Shown here in pieces: positions 39,100-48,520 of a stretch of 64,000 nt of DNA (the first letter of the stretch is position 1; each line of letters opens with the position of its first letter). The notes beneath the pieces are model-generated. The model was not told where the DNA came from. It searched no databases and worked only from the letters and a program-made list of their open reading frames with translations. Position numbers and translations under genes: made by a program. The DNA is from Leptospira saintgironsiae (GTDB lineage: Bacteria; Spirochaetota; Leptospiria; Leptospirales; Leptospiraceae), in contig NZ_NPDR01000004.1 of NCBI RefSeq assembly GCF_002811765.1, positions 1 through 64,000 of the forward strand, written 5' to 3'.

Positions 39100-39732
39100 T
39101 TACTGGTCCAATGTATATTTAAAAAACGTGTCCCGTATCAATATATGGCTGGGATCGTTTTTAGGTTGTTCGACCATCTTATCTTTTACCAAAAGATTGA
39201 TCGCGGATACTAGATCCGTATGTTCTAATCCAACTCTTAAGATGGCCCATTTCACAAACGCGGCCAAATGAACTTTGTATTGTCCGTCTTCTTGTTCTCC
39301 TCTCGTCTGTGCGAAAGTGATGAGTGCAGAAGTTACAATATTCTTTCTGTCTCCTTTTAAAAGACTAGCTATAGTTTGGTTTGTCTCTCTTAGTCTAGAA
39401 GAAAGCATTTTTACCATCTTTAAAGAGAAAGAAGGGTTGGTCTGGACTAGGTTATAGAACACGCTCTCGGTGATCGCAAATAATAATACGTCGGTTTTTG
39501 CAATGGCTCTTGCACTTCTGGGTTTGCGATCCACCAGCGCCATCTCACCGAACATATCCCCTTCTTTCAGTTCTATTAGAAGTTTGAATGCTTCTTTTAC
39601 TTTTTTATGTATCCCAACTTTTCCGGTGAGGATTAGATACATTTGATCAGCAGGTTCGTTCTCATCAAAAATAACATCGGATTCCTTAAAGCGGAGACCG
39701 TGTTTGTTTACCATATCTTCAGAGATCTTCAT
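39100..39732 (-). CDS. Cyclic nucleotide-binding domain protein
   Basis: 210 residues. The cNMP-binding beta-roll has [21 protein letters not shown] (about 72-90), the phosphate-binding cassette with Arg, so it probably binds cAMP or cGMP. The C-terminal 95 residues are helical ([16 protein letters not shown]) without a clear Crp-type winged helix, so a DNA-binding role is not established. It is the first gene of an operon with the acyltransferase at 37900. No classical adenylate cyclase gene is adjacent. Confidence 0.85.
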   Translation of the reverse strand: MKISEDMVNKHGLRFKESDVIFDENEPADQMYLILTGKVGIHKKVKEAFKLLIELKEGDMFGEMALVDRKPRSARAIAKTDVLLFAITESVFYNLVQTNPSFSLKMVKMLSSRLRETNQTIASLLKGDRKNIVTSALITFAQTRGEQEDGQYKVHLAAFVKWAILRVGLEHTDLVSAINLLVKDKMVEQPKNDPSHILIRDTFFKYTLDQ

Positions 39733-39896
39733 GCTAAAACGGACTGGAAAAGTTTTCTGTCCTCATGTACGATATCGGCGATTGGTTGGGAGCCGCAATC
39801 AATTATTCTGGTGAGAAGGCGGGAACCTCAGAATTTTACGTTGACTGCCCGACCTTCGTAAGTAGCGTCTCATTCGTTTTCCCTAAGGAGGGAATC

Positions 39897-40985
39897 GTGA
39901 ACACGAAAAAAATCCTCCTGCTCTCTGCAGCGTTTATTATCATTTTTATAATAGGTTTTGCACTCAAACCTTCTCCTATTAAACCTATCGCCTATCAACC
40001 TCCTATCGATACCGGTTTGATCGGCGGTTTCCAAGAAAACAAAGCTTTGGAGTCCGCAGAACTAATCGCACTTGGAAAGATACATGGCCCAGAAGATATC
40101 GAACCGGATGACGAAGGTAATATCTATTCTGCTAGTGAAGATGGCAAAGTGTATCTCATTTCTAAAGACGGAGAAATGAAAGCACACGCATTCACAGGAG
40201 GGCGACCTCTTGGAATGAAACTATTAGGAGACGGCTCCATCATAGTTGCGGATGCGATCAAAGGCTTATTAAAGATCAGTAAAGATGGAAAAGTAGAAGT
40301 TCTTAGCACGGAATCTGAAGGTGTTCCTTTTAAATTCACTGACGACCTGGATGTTGCTAAAGATGGAACTATCTATTTTTCAGATGCGAGTGATAAATAT
40401 GGCTCTGCAGAATATCTGTATGATCTAATGGAGTCGGTTCCTCATGGTCGTTTATTAAAATACGATCCTCATACAAAAAAGACCACTACTCTTATGAAAG
40501 ATCTTTTCTTCCCGAATGGAGTGGCTCTTGCTAAGAACGAAGATTTTCTAGTATTAAATGAAACATATAAATATAGGATCCATAGATATTGGATCAAAGG
40601 GCCTAAGGCCGGAACAAGCGAGATCTGGGCGGAGAATCTTCCTGGATTTCCTGATAATATTTCCTCAGATCGTAAAGGTCATTTCTATCTAGCGTTATTC
40701 ACTGTTCGAAATAATATGGTGGATAAGATCTTACATCCTCGTCCTTGGACAAAAGCAATCGTAGCAAAATTACCTAAATTCCTTTGGCCTAAACCTCAAC
40801 CTTACGGTTTCGCAGTCATTCTGGATGAAAACGGAATAGTAGAAGCAAGTTTCCAGGAGCCAAAAGGAAAACACCTAAAAGAGATTACTTCCGTAAAAAG
40901 AAAAGGGGAGTATATCTATTTAGGAAGTCTTCATAACGACAGGATCGGAAAGTTCAAACTTCCTCCTGAATTAATAAAAGAATAA
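39897..40985 (+). CDS. Strictosidine synthase/SMP-30-like beta-propeller, predicted membrane-anchored lactonase
   Basis: 362 residues from a GTG that follows AAGGAGG; an upstream ATG at 39765 has no ribosome binding site and reads through non-coding sequence. An N-terminal hydrophobic anchor (about residues 4-22) precedes a six-bladed propeller of the strictosidine synthase/gluconolactonase group: GPEDIEPDDEGNIYSAS, FTDDLDVAKDGTIYFSDAS, LFFPNGVALA, NETYKYRIHRY and LPGFPDNISSD. The PNGVAL and PDNI segments are calcium-site positions in the lactonase families. It is 21 nt upstream of the acyl-CoA dehydrogenase gene and is probably the first gene of that operon. Lactone hydrolysis is inferred from the fold. 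Confidence 0.85.
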   Translation: MNTKKILLLSAAFIIIFIIGFALKPSPIKPIAYQPPIDTGLIGGFQENKALESAELIALGKIHGPEDIEPDDEGNIYSASEDGKVYLISKDGEMKAHAFTGGRPLGMKLLGDGSIIVADAIKGLLKISKDGKVEVLSTESEGVPFKFTDDLDVAKDGTIYFSDASDKYGSAEYLYDLMESVPHGRLLKYDPHTKKTTTLMKDLFFPNGVALAKNEDFLVLNETYKYRIHRYWIKGPKAGTSEIWAENLPGFPDNISSDRKGHFYLALFTVRNNMVDKILHPRPWTKAIVAKLPKFLWPKPQPYGFAVILDENGIVEASFQEPKGKHLKEITSVKRKGEYIYLGSLHNDRIGKFKLPPELIKE

Positions 40986-41006
40986 ATAAGGAAAATTGAA
41001 TATATC

Positions 41007-42182
41007 ATGGATTTATCCATACCGAAAGAGTTAGACGAAATTAGGGCAAAAGCAAAGGCATTCGTGGATGAGATCGCCATCCCTGCAGAAGATCATTACG
41101 ATTATGATCACGGTAGAATGCCGGATCCAATCGTTCAAAAATTAAGAGAAGAAGCCAAAAAAAGAGGATTATGGACAGCTCACCTTCCCAAGTCAGAAGG
41201 TGGTCTAGGTCTGGATCTAGTTGGCACAGCACTCGTATTTAGTGAGCTGGGACGTTCGCCTATCGCTCCATATCTTTGTAATTGTGATGCTCCAGACGAA
41301 GGAAATATGCATCTTCTTCATTTAGCTGCGAACGAAGAGCAAAAGAAGAAGTTCTATCATCCCCTAGTGGAAGGAAAGATCCGCTCTGGGTTTGCAATGA
41401 CTGAACCTCCTCCAGGCGCTGGTTCGGATCCCACTGCTCTTGCGACTAACGCGGAGAAGGATGGAGATCATTATATTCTGAATGGTCATAAATGGTACTG
41501 CACTGGTGCAAACGGGGCTTCTTTCTTGATAGTAATGTCCAAGGTAAATGATAGTTTCAGAAGAACTTCTATGTTCCTTGTGCCAACGGATGCTCCTGGA
41601 TATACAATGGTGCAGGAAATCGGAGTGTTAGGTTCACATGGTCCAGGTGGACATTGTGAGTTAAAATTCGAAAATGTAAAAGTGCATGAGTCACAAGTTC
41701 TTGGAAAAATTGGAGAAGGTTTTAGGCTTTCCCAAGAAAGATTAGGGCCCGCAAGGCTTACACATTGTATGAGATGGATCGGACTTGCCAGAAGATCCAT
41801 GGAGATCGCAAGAGAATACGCTATTAAAAGAGAATTATTCGGCGGGAAATTATCAGATCACCAAGGTATCCAATGGATGTTTGCAGAATCTTCATTGGAG
41901 ATAGAATCAGGTTTTTTACTTACATTAAAGGCTGCAGACATTCTACGTAAAGGTGGAGACGCGAGACAAGCTGTTTCTTTAGCTAAATGGCAAGTCAGTG
42001 AAACATTGAACAAATGTATAGACAGAGCTATTCAGATTTGTGGGTCTCACGGTTTCAGCCGTTACCTTAAATTAGAATTATTTTATAGAGATGCGAGAGC
42101 CGCAAGGATCGCAGACGGTCCTACCGAAACCCATAAGATGGTAATAGGCAGGAATTTAATATCCGGAAAGGAGAGCTTCTAA
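41007..42182 (+). CDS. Acyl-CoA dehydrogenase, ACAD10/11-LvaC type
   Basis: 391 residues with the three-part fold: N-terminal helical bundle, middle beta barrel ([14 protein letters not shown]) and C-terminal helices. The usual catalytic Glu in YEGTSQ is replaced by Asp370 in [11 protein letters not shown]. The ADGPxExH form fits ACAD10/11 and related bacterial enzymes. Those act on 4-phospho-acyl-CoA, eliminating phosphate to give enoyl-CoA. The gene is directly followed by an APH-like kinase (2 nt gap) and DUF6285. I infer that it completes 4-hydroxyacyl-CoA activation; a normal saturated-acyl role is the alternative. Confidence 0.85.
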   Translation: MDLSIPKELDEIRAKAKAFVDEIAIPAEDHYDYDHGRMPDPIVQKLREEAKKRGLWTAHLPKSEGGLGLDLVGTALVFSELGRSPIAPYLCNCDAPDEGNMHLLHLAANEEQKKKFYHPLVEGKIRSGFAMTEPPPGAGSDPTALATNAEKDGDHYILNGHKWYCTGANGASFLIVMSKVNDSFRRTSMFLVPTDAPGYTMVQEIGVLGSHGPGGHCELKFENVKVHESQVLGKIGEGFRLSQERLGPARLTHCMRWIGLARRSMEIAREYAIKRELFGGKLSDHQGIQWMFAESSLEIESGFLLTLKAADILRKGGDARQAVSLAKWQVSETLNKCIDRAIQICGSHGFSRYLKLELFYRDARAARIADGPTETHKMVIGRNLISGKESF

Positions 42183-42184
42183 TC

Positions 42185-43228
42185 GTGAAAGATTCCGAAT
42201 TGAAGGAAAAGCTGGAATCATATTTAGGAAAAAGGCTCCAAGGAACAGTAGAAATCGCTAATATGGTTTCTCTTTCGGGAGGAGCCTGCCAGGAAAATTT
42301 TTCCGCTGATATCAAAGTGAACGGCGGCCCTGAATCCGGCCAATACCAAACTGTATATCGAACAGATAAAGGAGCAGCCTTACTCGCTTCTTTATCTAGA
42401 ATAGATGAGTTTAAAGTTTGTAGAATGGCCTTTGAAGCAGGAGTTAAAACTCCTGAACCATTTTGGTTGGAGTCTGATAACTCTGTTACTGGTAATCCAT
42501 TCTACTTTATGAGAAGGATCCAAGGTAAGGCTACCGGAAGATTCGTAGTAAAAGATCCAAGTTTAAATAAGGTTCGCAAACAGATCACCCAAGAACTTGC
42601 AGAAAATCTTGCAAGTATCCATTCAGTGACACCTGAAAAATGTAAGGATGAAAAACTAAAAGAAGTTTTGAATCTTGGACAACATGTGAGCGGCAAAACA
42701 GTGGCCCAAGGTTCTGTCCAAGCTTTACGTTCTCAATTGGAATCTATGGACGGAGCTTATCCTGCCATGGAAATCATTTTGAATTGGTTAGAGAAGAATG
42801 CTCCTGAAAGTGATTCCGTTGTACTTATCCATGGAGATTTCAGAACAGGAAACTTCATGGTAAATTCGGAAGGTCTGCAAGGAATTGTGGATTGGGAATT
42901 TGCTCATTGGGGAGATCGTCACGAAGATCTGACTTGGTTATGCATGAGAGATTGGAGATTCGGAAAGCTGAATAAAGAAGCAGGTGGATTTGCAGATCGT
43001 TCTGAGTTCTACGAAATTTACGAAAAAGCCTCCGGTGTAAAATTAGATCCTATTAAGATCAGATATTGGGAAGTGATGGGAAATCTTCGTTGGGCAATCG
43101 GTTGTATCGGCCAAGCAGAACGCCATCTTTCCGGAAAGGATAAAGGAATAGAGCTCGCATCTATAGGAAGAAGGGCCTGTGAGATGGAATACGAGGCCAT
43201 GAGACTCATAGAAGAGTCCATAAAATAA
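42185..43228 (+). CDS. APH-fold kinase, ACAD10/11-LvaA type
   Basis: 347 residues starting at GTG with AAGGAGA upstream. It is an aminoglycoside-phosphotransferase-fold protein: the nucleotide segment GGACQENFS (about 32-40), catalytic loop HGDFRTGN (216-223) with Asp218 as the base and Asn223, then IVDWEFAHWGDRHED with the metal-binding Asp236. Related kinases in levulinate and mammalian 4-hydroxyacid catabolism phosphorylate the 4-hydroxyl of acyl-CoAs. It lies between the acyl-CoA dehydrogenase and DUF6285 genes in a tight operon, which supports that role rather than antibiotic modification. Confidence 0.85.
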   Translation: MKDSELKEKLESYLGKRLQGTVEIANMVSLSGGACQENFSADIKVNGGPESGQYQTVYRTDKGAALLASLSRIDEFKVCRMAFEAGVKTPEPFWLESDNSVTGNPFYFMRRIQGKATGRFVVKDPSLNKVRKQITQELAENLASIHSVTPEKCKDEKLKEVLNLGQHVSGKTVAQGSVQALRSQLESMDGAYPAMEIILNWLEKNAPESDSVVLIHGDFRTGNFMVNSEGLQGIVDWEFAHWGDRHEDLTWLCMRDWRFGKLNKEAGGFADRSEFYEIYEKASGVKLDPIKIRYWEVMGNLRWAIGCIGQAERHLSGKDKGIELASIGRRACEMEYEAMRLIEESIK

Positions 43229-43238
43229 GGAAATCATA

Positions 43239-43634
43239 ATGCAGGATAAACCAAGCGCCACGGAATTATTGGAAGCGATCCAGGATTTTCTAATGAAGGA
43301 AGTCCTACCTGAGTTTAGAGATAAGGATCTTCTGGCATATAAAACGTTAGTAAGTTGGAATATGCTCGGAGTGATCTCTAGGGAAATACGATCGGGCGAA
43401 GAATCTTTAGACAAAGAGCTTACGAGACTTTCTTCTTTACTCAAAAAGAAAACTGAGTTTCCTAAAACTTGGAATGAAAAGAAGAACCTAACTTCTTTTT
43501 GGAATGAAGAACTGAGGGATATTATCCGAAAGGAAAAAAAATCTTTGGAAGATACGGAATACTGGAAACATATAAAAGAATCCGTTATCGAAAAGGTAGA
43601 GATCGTAAATCCTAGATTCACTACGGAATCCTAA
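43239..43634 (+). CDS. DUF6285 family protein (LvaB-like partner)
   Basis: 131 residues, helical and acidic, with the conserved LLEAIQDFLMKEVLP and KTLVSWNMLGVISREI segments of DUF6285. It has no catalytic motif. In the pathway of levulinate breakdown a small protein, LvaB, is required by the kinase LvaA; this gene's size and position (10 nt after the kinase gene, 2 nt before the phosphatase gene) make it the likely counterpart. Identity with LvaB by sequence is recalled, not checked. Confidence 0.8.
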   Translation: MQDKPSATELLEAIQDFLMKEVLPEFRDKDLLAYKTLVSWNMLGVISREIRSGEESLDKELTRLSSLLKKKTEFPKTWNEKKNLTSFWNEELRDIIRKEKKSLEDTEYWKHIKESVIEKVEIVNPRFTTES

Positions 43635-43636
43635 AC

Positions 43637-44365
43637 ATGTCCGTAATATATCTGGTTCGCCACGGACAGGCGAACTCCACTGGAGAAGATTACGATCTAT
43701 TGACTGATAGAGGAAAGGAACAAGCCTTTGCCCTTGGAAAATATATGGCTTCTAATGGAGATTTTCCGGATAAAATTATCTCCGGGACAATGAGAAGGCA
43801 TAAAGAAACTGCAGAATTTTTTATGAAAGGGATCAATTCTGTGAAATCAGATCTAAAAGTTGGATCTGATTTTCATTCATTTGATGCAAACTGGAATGAA
43901 TTTCCCTCTGAGTTATGGAAGAAATATGCAGAATATCTTTCAGGAACAAGATCCGAATTCCAAAGATCCTTATTACAATTTTCTAAAGTCAGATTAAAAG
44001 GTGGAGTTCGATCTGCTGCCTTATTTTTTAAACTTACTGAGGAGATCCTATCTGTTTGGAGAAAAGGAGATTTCACTCCACCCGGGATAGAAACTTTTGC
44101 AAATTTTCAATCCAGAGTAGATCTTGCCTGTGAAACTTACTTTCAGCCTTCTAATTCGGAAAGGACCTTTATTTTTACTTCAGGCACGCCTATTTCCTTA
44201 ACTCTGAAAAAGATGCTTAGACAAGACGAAGATGTTTTTACTTGGATGCCTTGGATCTGGAATAGTTCCGTAAGTATGTTCCGTTGGGTAAGAGGAAGAC
44301 ATATACCGGTGAGTTTAAACTTTCTTCCACATATTCCGGCTAAGAGTGATAGGACGTTATACTAA
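43637..44365 (+). CDS. Histidine phosphatase superfamily protein
   Basis: 242 residues, with the phosphohistidine motif LVRHGQAN (RHG at 8-10) and an acid-type GTMRRHKETA segment (about 54-63) typical of the phosphoglycerate mutase-like superfamily. The central region is longer than in small SixA-type phosphatases. It ends the operon 39897-44365 and is 2 nt after DUF6285. Its substrate could be a phosphorylated acyl intermediate from the kinase, in a repair or proofreading role, but that is conjecture. Confidence 0.85.
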   Translation: MSVIYLVRHGQANSTGEDYDLLTDRGKEQAFALGKYMASNGDFPDKIISGTMRRHKETAEFFMKGINSVKSDLKVGSDFHSFDANWNEFPSELWKKYAEYLSGTRSEFQRSLLQFSKVRLKGGVRSAALFFKLTEEILSVWRKGDFTPPGIETFANFQSRVDLACETYFQPSNSERTFIFTSGTPISLTLKKMLRQDEDVFTWMPWIWNSSVSMFRWVRGRHIPVSLNFLPHIPAKSDRTLY

Positions 44366-44438
44366 GCAAAGACTTTTGGAAATAAAAAAGTGTGGACTTC
44401 GATGTTCGAAGGTGTAAGATTTTGCCCCGCTGATCCGC

Positions 44439-46550
44439 ATGAATTCCTTGGTATCCTCAATAGAAATTCGTTCCTCAAAGGATAGAAGTTTAGGATTTCT
44501 ATCTATCTATATAGGATCAGCATTCGTTCTTATACTGTTTCTGCTCACATATTTCACGGATGAAACGGAATTATTACGGATTTACGATAATATACATTGG
44601 ACTTCGTCTATCGCGATCGCTACGACCACTGCTTGGTTCGGTTATAAATCCTCAGAGGGCGAAACTAAAAGATTCCGATTCTGGTTTTTCCTAGGGCTTC
44701 TCTCTTATTTTATTGGCCAAGTGGTTTGGGATATCCAAGCCATTTCCAAATTCTATAGTTTTCCTGCACCCAGCGATCTATTCTATCCATGGTTAGGGCC
44801 ATTCTTTGCGATAGGATTTGCTAGATTCTTAAAAGACAGAGTTCCAACTAATAGAATGAAGGTGGCAGTAATGGACGCATTAGGACTAGCGATTGCAGTC
44901 CTTGCAGTCACCCTAGTATTATATCTTTCTAAAAAAGCAGATAGGCCTTGGTTTCAGTTATTGACCTTATCCGTTTACCCAGTTTTCACACTTTCCGCGG
45001 CTTGTATTGGTGTCTTGATGAAACCTTCCTTACGTTTAAAGGCGGACTTTTCCTTTTTATGTTTAGTGACCGGACTTGCTGGAATGGGGATCAGTTGGTT
45101 GCAATGGAATTCCATATTTTTGATAGCAGTTCCAGAAGATGGAACATTAACTAATGCAGGATTTTCAGCCAGTATCTTACTTCTCGGATATGGCACATTA
45201 ACTTGGGCGCCTGATCCTTCAGGAGAAATAGAAAGAGAATCAGGAACTGAAAGTGGGCTTTTAAGAATTCTACCCTTATTAGAAGTAATTGTTTGTTCTG
45301 CTGCGATTATTCTATCCTTAACTCTACCAGGTCTTCCTGAGATCATTCGATTAGTGATTTGGTTTTCAGCAGGAGTAATGGTGGTGATCGCAAGCCTTAG
45401 GCAAAGTTTACTCGTGGCTGATTTGGCAACGGCAGAGTTTGTGATCCGAAATGCAAATAAAGAATTAGAAACCACTGTTGCGGAAAGAACTGAAGAATTA
45501 AGATCAACTAATACATATTTGGTGACTGCTAACGATAAACTTAGATCAGCCATGGATGAACTCAAAAAAACCCAAGAGAATTTAGTTCGATCCGAAAAAA
45601 TGGCGGTATTAGGAAGATTGATGGCAGGGATTGCACATGAATTAAATACACCGTTAGGTGCAATTCGCTCTTCTACCGAAGGTATACGTTCTATTCTAAA
45701 CGAACCCTGGGAAAAACTTTTAAAAGATTATTCCAGTTTTAACAAAGAAGAAAGAGAATTTTGGGGGATCTTATTTAAGAATGGAGGCAGAGTTAATTCT
45801 GATTTCGATTCCAAGGAAGAAAGATCCAAAAGAAAAAAATCAGAAGTCATTCTGAAGGAATCAGGTATAGAAAACTCTCTAGTAATGGCAGACGCATTGA
45901 CTGACCTGGGAATTTCTCCAGATCAAGTTTCCGAATTGGTGGATAAGATCCCAAAAGGAGAAAGAGGATGGATAATAGTAAGCAATGCATCTGCTCTTTC
46001 CAGTATTTCGAGATCCAGCCAACTGATCTTGGATGCTTCTATCAAAGCCTCTAGAGTGATCCAGGCATTAAAAAGTTATGCATCCGGAGAAGGGGATTGG
46101 AAACCTCACTCCGAGTCTGTTTCTCCTAAAGAACAGATAGAGAATATTATCACATTATATTATTCTAAAATGAAAAACAAAGTCATTGTGGATATAAATA
46201 TTCCTGAAACTGCGAGAGTACTGGGAGATCCGGAAAGATTATACCTGATCTGGACCAATTTGATCACAAACGCATTACATGCCATGAATTACTCAGGCAG
46301 AATATTCGTAGATGCGGAACGAAAAGGCGAATACTGGGAAATTTCAGTCCAAGATACCGGGAGTGGAGTTCCTTCAGAGATCAAGGATAGGATTTTTGAT
46401 CCATTTTTCACCACCAAGTCTCCTGGAGAAGGGACGGGGCTCGGTTTAGACATTTGCAAAAATGTGGCAGAAGAACATGGAGGAGCCATCCGATTTACCA
46501 GTTCGGAAGAAGGCACAACATTCTACGTTACCCTCCCTGCCTCACCTTAA
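44439..46550 (+). CDS. Membrane sensor histidine kinase with enlarged dimerisation domain
   Basis: 703 residues. About eight to nine membrane helices fill residues 20-325, followed by a coiled coil (about 330-385) and a kinase. The H-box MAVLGRLMAGIAHELNTP has phosphoacceptor His400; the ATPase domain has NLITNALHAM, DTGSGVP, GTGLGLDI. About 120 extra residues separate the two dimerisation helices. No response regulator gene is adjacent, so it is an orphan. It shares its kinase module with the protein at 46619 and begins 73 nt after the 4-hydroxyacid-type operon; the sensor is likely to detect a membrane-soluble signal. Confidence 0.88.
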   Translation: MNSLVSSIEIRSSKDRSLGFLSIYIGSAFVLILFLLTYFTDETELLRIYDNIHWTSSIAIATTTAWFGYKSSEGETKRFRFWFFLGLLSYFIGQVVWDIQAISKFYSFPAPSDLFYPWLGPFFAIGFARFLKDRVPTNRMKVAVMDALGLAIAVLAVTLVLYLSKKADRPWFQLLTLSVYPVFTLSAACIGVLMKPSLRLKADFSFLCLVTGLAGMGISWLQWNSIFLIAVPEDGTLTNAGFSASILLLGYGTLTWAPDPSGEIERESGTESGLLRILPLLEVIVCSAAIILSLTLPGLPEIIRLVIWFSAGVMVVIASLRQSLLVADLATAEFVIRNANKELETTVAERTEELRSTNTYLVTANDKLRSAMDELKKTQENLVRSEKMAVLGRLMAGIAHELNTPLGAIRSSTEGIRSILNEPWEKLLKDYSSFNKEEREFWGILFKNGGRVNSDFDSKEERSKRKKSEVILKESGIENSLVMADALTDLGISPDQVSELVDKIPKGERGWIIVSNASALSSISRSSQLILDASIKASRVIQALKSYASGEGDWKPHSESVSPKEQIENIITLYYSKMKNKVIVDINIPETARVLGDPERLYLIWTNLITNALHAMNYSGRIFVDAERKGEYWEISVQDTGSGVPSEIKDRIFDPFFTTKSPGEGTGLGLDICKNVAEEHGGAIRFTSSEEGTTFYVTLPASP

Positions 46551-46618
46551 TTATTAGGTTGATGTGAAAAATTACCCGTACAGAGTTGTGCGAGCTTTCG
46601 AATTTTTTTCAGATCCTT

Positions 46619-48520
46619 ATGAACGGACCTAAGAACGAAAACGTATATCGCGATATATTCGAACAATCTCCTATCGGACTTATGATCTTCGATAGGCAGG
46701 GCAAAATTATAGAGGCAAACGATTCTTCTCTGCGTTTCTTGAGAGCATCAAGAGAGAAGATCATCGGGCTTTCTTACTCCAGCTTAAAAGATACAACAGT
46801 CTCTTCATTGATCGGCAAAGGTTTAAAGGGAGAAGCTTCCGATTACGAGGGACCTTATAATACTACCGTCAGCGGGCTCTTATTACAAGTTCGCATCAGA
46901 GTGAATCCACTTTTTGATATTTCAGGTGTGTTCGGTGTAACTTTGATCTTTGAAGACCTGACAGAAAGAAAAAAGACAGAAGAGAAATTAGCAGTAACAC
47001 TCTCTGACATTCGTGTCGCTCAAGAAGCATTAGAAGAACACGAGGTTAAATTTAAAACATTATTCGAATCTGCGGGAGAGGCAATCTTTCTCATGGATGA
47101 TCGGATCTTTTTAGAATGTAATCCTAAAACGGAAGAGATGTTCGGTTGTAAAAGAGCAGATATTATAGGCGCTTCTCCTGTGGATTTTTCTCCGGAGATA
47201 CAACCTGATGGAGTTCAATCTTCCCAAAGAGCATTCCAAAAAATACAGGCGGCCTTTGCAGGTAAGCCCCAAACTTTCGATTGGTTACATTGTAGAAAAG
47301 ACAGGACTAATTTTGATGCGGAAGTGACCTTAACTTCTGTCACTCTGAATGGAAAAGCTTTATTGCAGGCAATTGTAAGAGATATTTCAGGAAGAAAAAG
47401 AGCAGAAGAAGAGATCCGAAAACTAAACGAAGACCTGGAACAAAAAGTAGTTCTTAGAACGGAAGAGTTAAAGGCAACAAATACTTATTTAGAAAATACG
47501 AATAGAGATCTGCTCTTAGCATTAGAAGAATTGAAATCTACTCAAGCACAGTTAGTTCAATCCGAAAAGATGGCTGTTTTAGGACAATTGATCGCAGGTA
47601 TCGCTCATGAGGTGAATACTCCTTTAGGTGCGATCATTTCTTCCAATGAAGGAATTCAAAGTGTGTTCCGTCAAGATTGGGAGAAGTTACTCTGCGAATT
47701 TGCAGACTTGGATACTCAAGAAAGAGAAACTTGGAAGAAAATTTTCACAAAAGGAAGTATTTTCCCTGACTTCTATGATTCTTCTGAAGAAAGAAAAAAC
47801 AGAAAGATTATCCGAGAAACATTACAAAATCTTGGATTCCCATCTTCCGAGTTTTTGTCCGAGAACTTAGCTGAATTAGGAATAAGAGTAGAGGACATTC
47901 CAGATTTAGTCAAAGGGATTCATAAGGAAAAATTTCCTACCTTAGTTTCGAATGCATACAATCTCTCTGGAATTTTAAGATATAGTAATGTGGTCAGAGA
48001 AGCCGCTTCTAAAGCGGCGAGGGTGATTAGAACCTTGAAAACGTATGTATATCAGGATCACGCAGGCATTAGTCTGATCGATATTAGAGAACAGATGGAT
48101 CTTGTTCTTACGCTATATTATAATAAGGTAAAACAAGGAGTTGAGATCCGCAGAAATTTTGCGGATAACTCACTTGTAAGAGGCCAAGCTGACCAATTGA
48201 CCCAGGTTTGGGCTAACCTGATCAATAATGCATTCCAGGCGATTTCTTACCAAGGTAGATTGGATTTGGAATCTTATATTAAAGATACGTATCTGATCGT
48301 TTCAGTCACTGATAATGGTCCCGGGGTCCCTAAAGAAATCCAAGATCGAATTTTCGAACCGTTCTTTACCACAAAAGAAAAAGGAGAAGGAAGCGGATTA
48401 GGTCTAGATATCTGCAGAAAGATTGTAGAAAGACACCAAGGAAAAATAGATTTTGAATCTTCTCCAGGGAAGACGACTTTCAGAGTGTATCTACCCTTAG
48501 CAGAAAAAACTCTGATTTAA
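46619..48520 (+). CDS. PAS-domain histidine kinase with enlarged dimerisation domain
   Basis: 633 residues from the ATG at 46619 (the upstream TTG at 46586 is rejected). Two PAS domains lie at about 8-125 and 140-265 (FEQSPIGLMIFDRQG; FESAGEAIFLMDDR), then a coiled coil and a kinase with His330 in MAVLGQLIAGIAHEVNTP. The ATPase domain has NLINNAFQAI, DNGPGVP and GSGLGLDI. No membrane helix is obvious, so it is cytoplasmic. Like the kinase upstream, it has about 120 extra residues between the two dimerisation helices and has no adjacent regulator. It is probably the product of a duplication and domain swap. Confidence 0.9.
   Translation: MNGPKNENVYRDIFEQSPIGLMIFDRQGKIIEANDSSLRFLRASREKIIGLSYSSLKDTTVSSLIGKGLKGEASDYEGPYNTTVSGLLLQVRIRVNPLFDISGVFGVTLIFEDLTERKKTEEKLAVTLSDIRVAQEALEEHEVKFKTLFESAGEAIFLMDDRIFLECNPKTEEMFGCKRADIIGASPVDFSPEIQPDGVQSSQRAFQKIQAAFAGKPQTFDWLHCRKDRTNFDAEVTLTSVTLNGKALLQAIVRDISGRKRAEEEIRKLNEDLEQKVVLRTEELKATNTYLENTNRDLLLALEELKSTQAQLVQSEKMAVLGQLIAGIAHEVNTPLGAIISSNEGIQSVFRQDWEKLLCEFADLDTQERETWKKIFTKGSIFPDFYDSSEERKNRKIIRETLQNLGFPSSEFLSENLAELGIRVEDIPDLVKGIHKEKFPTLVSNAYNLSGILRYSNVVREAASKAARVIRTLKTYVYQDHAGISLIDIREQMDLVLTLYYNKVKQGVEIRRNFADNSLVRGQADQLTQVWANLINNAFQAISYQGRLDLESYIKDTYLIVSVTDNGPGVPKEIQDRIFEPFFTTKEKGEGSGLGLDICRKIVERHQGKIDFESSPGKTTFRVYLPLAEKTLI

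Noticed and set aside
39765..39896. Upstream ATG extension of the lactonase-like gene
   Set aside because: It would put 44 non-conserved residues before the membrane anchor and lacks a ribosome binding site; the GTG at 39897 has a strong one.
42185..43228. Aminoglycoside resistance gene
   Set aside because: The APH fold is present, but the operon context with an acyl-CoA dehydrogenase and DUF6285 points to acyl-CoA metabolism.
43043..43621. 192-codon minus-strand frame across the DUF6285 gene and the kinase gene end
   Set aside because: It is antisense to two tightly packed conserved genes, is Ser/Phe-rich without a domain, and has no start signal.
44975..45565. 196-codon minus-strand frame inside the histidine kinase gene
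   Set aside because: It is antisense to the conserved kinase and is a Ser/Thr-rich frame typical of shadow translation.
44439..46550. Gene for a DNA-binding two-component regulator
   Set aside because: The kinase has no receiver or helix-turn-helix domain; only membrane, coiled-coil and kinase regions are present.
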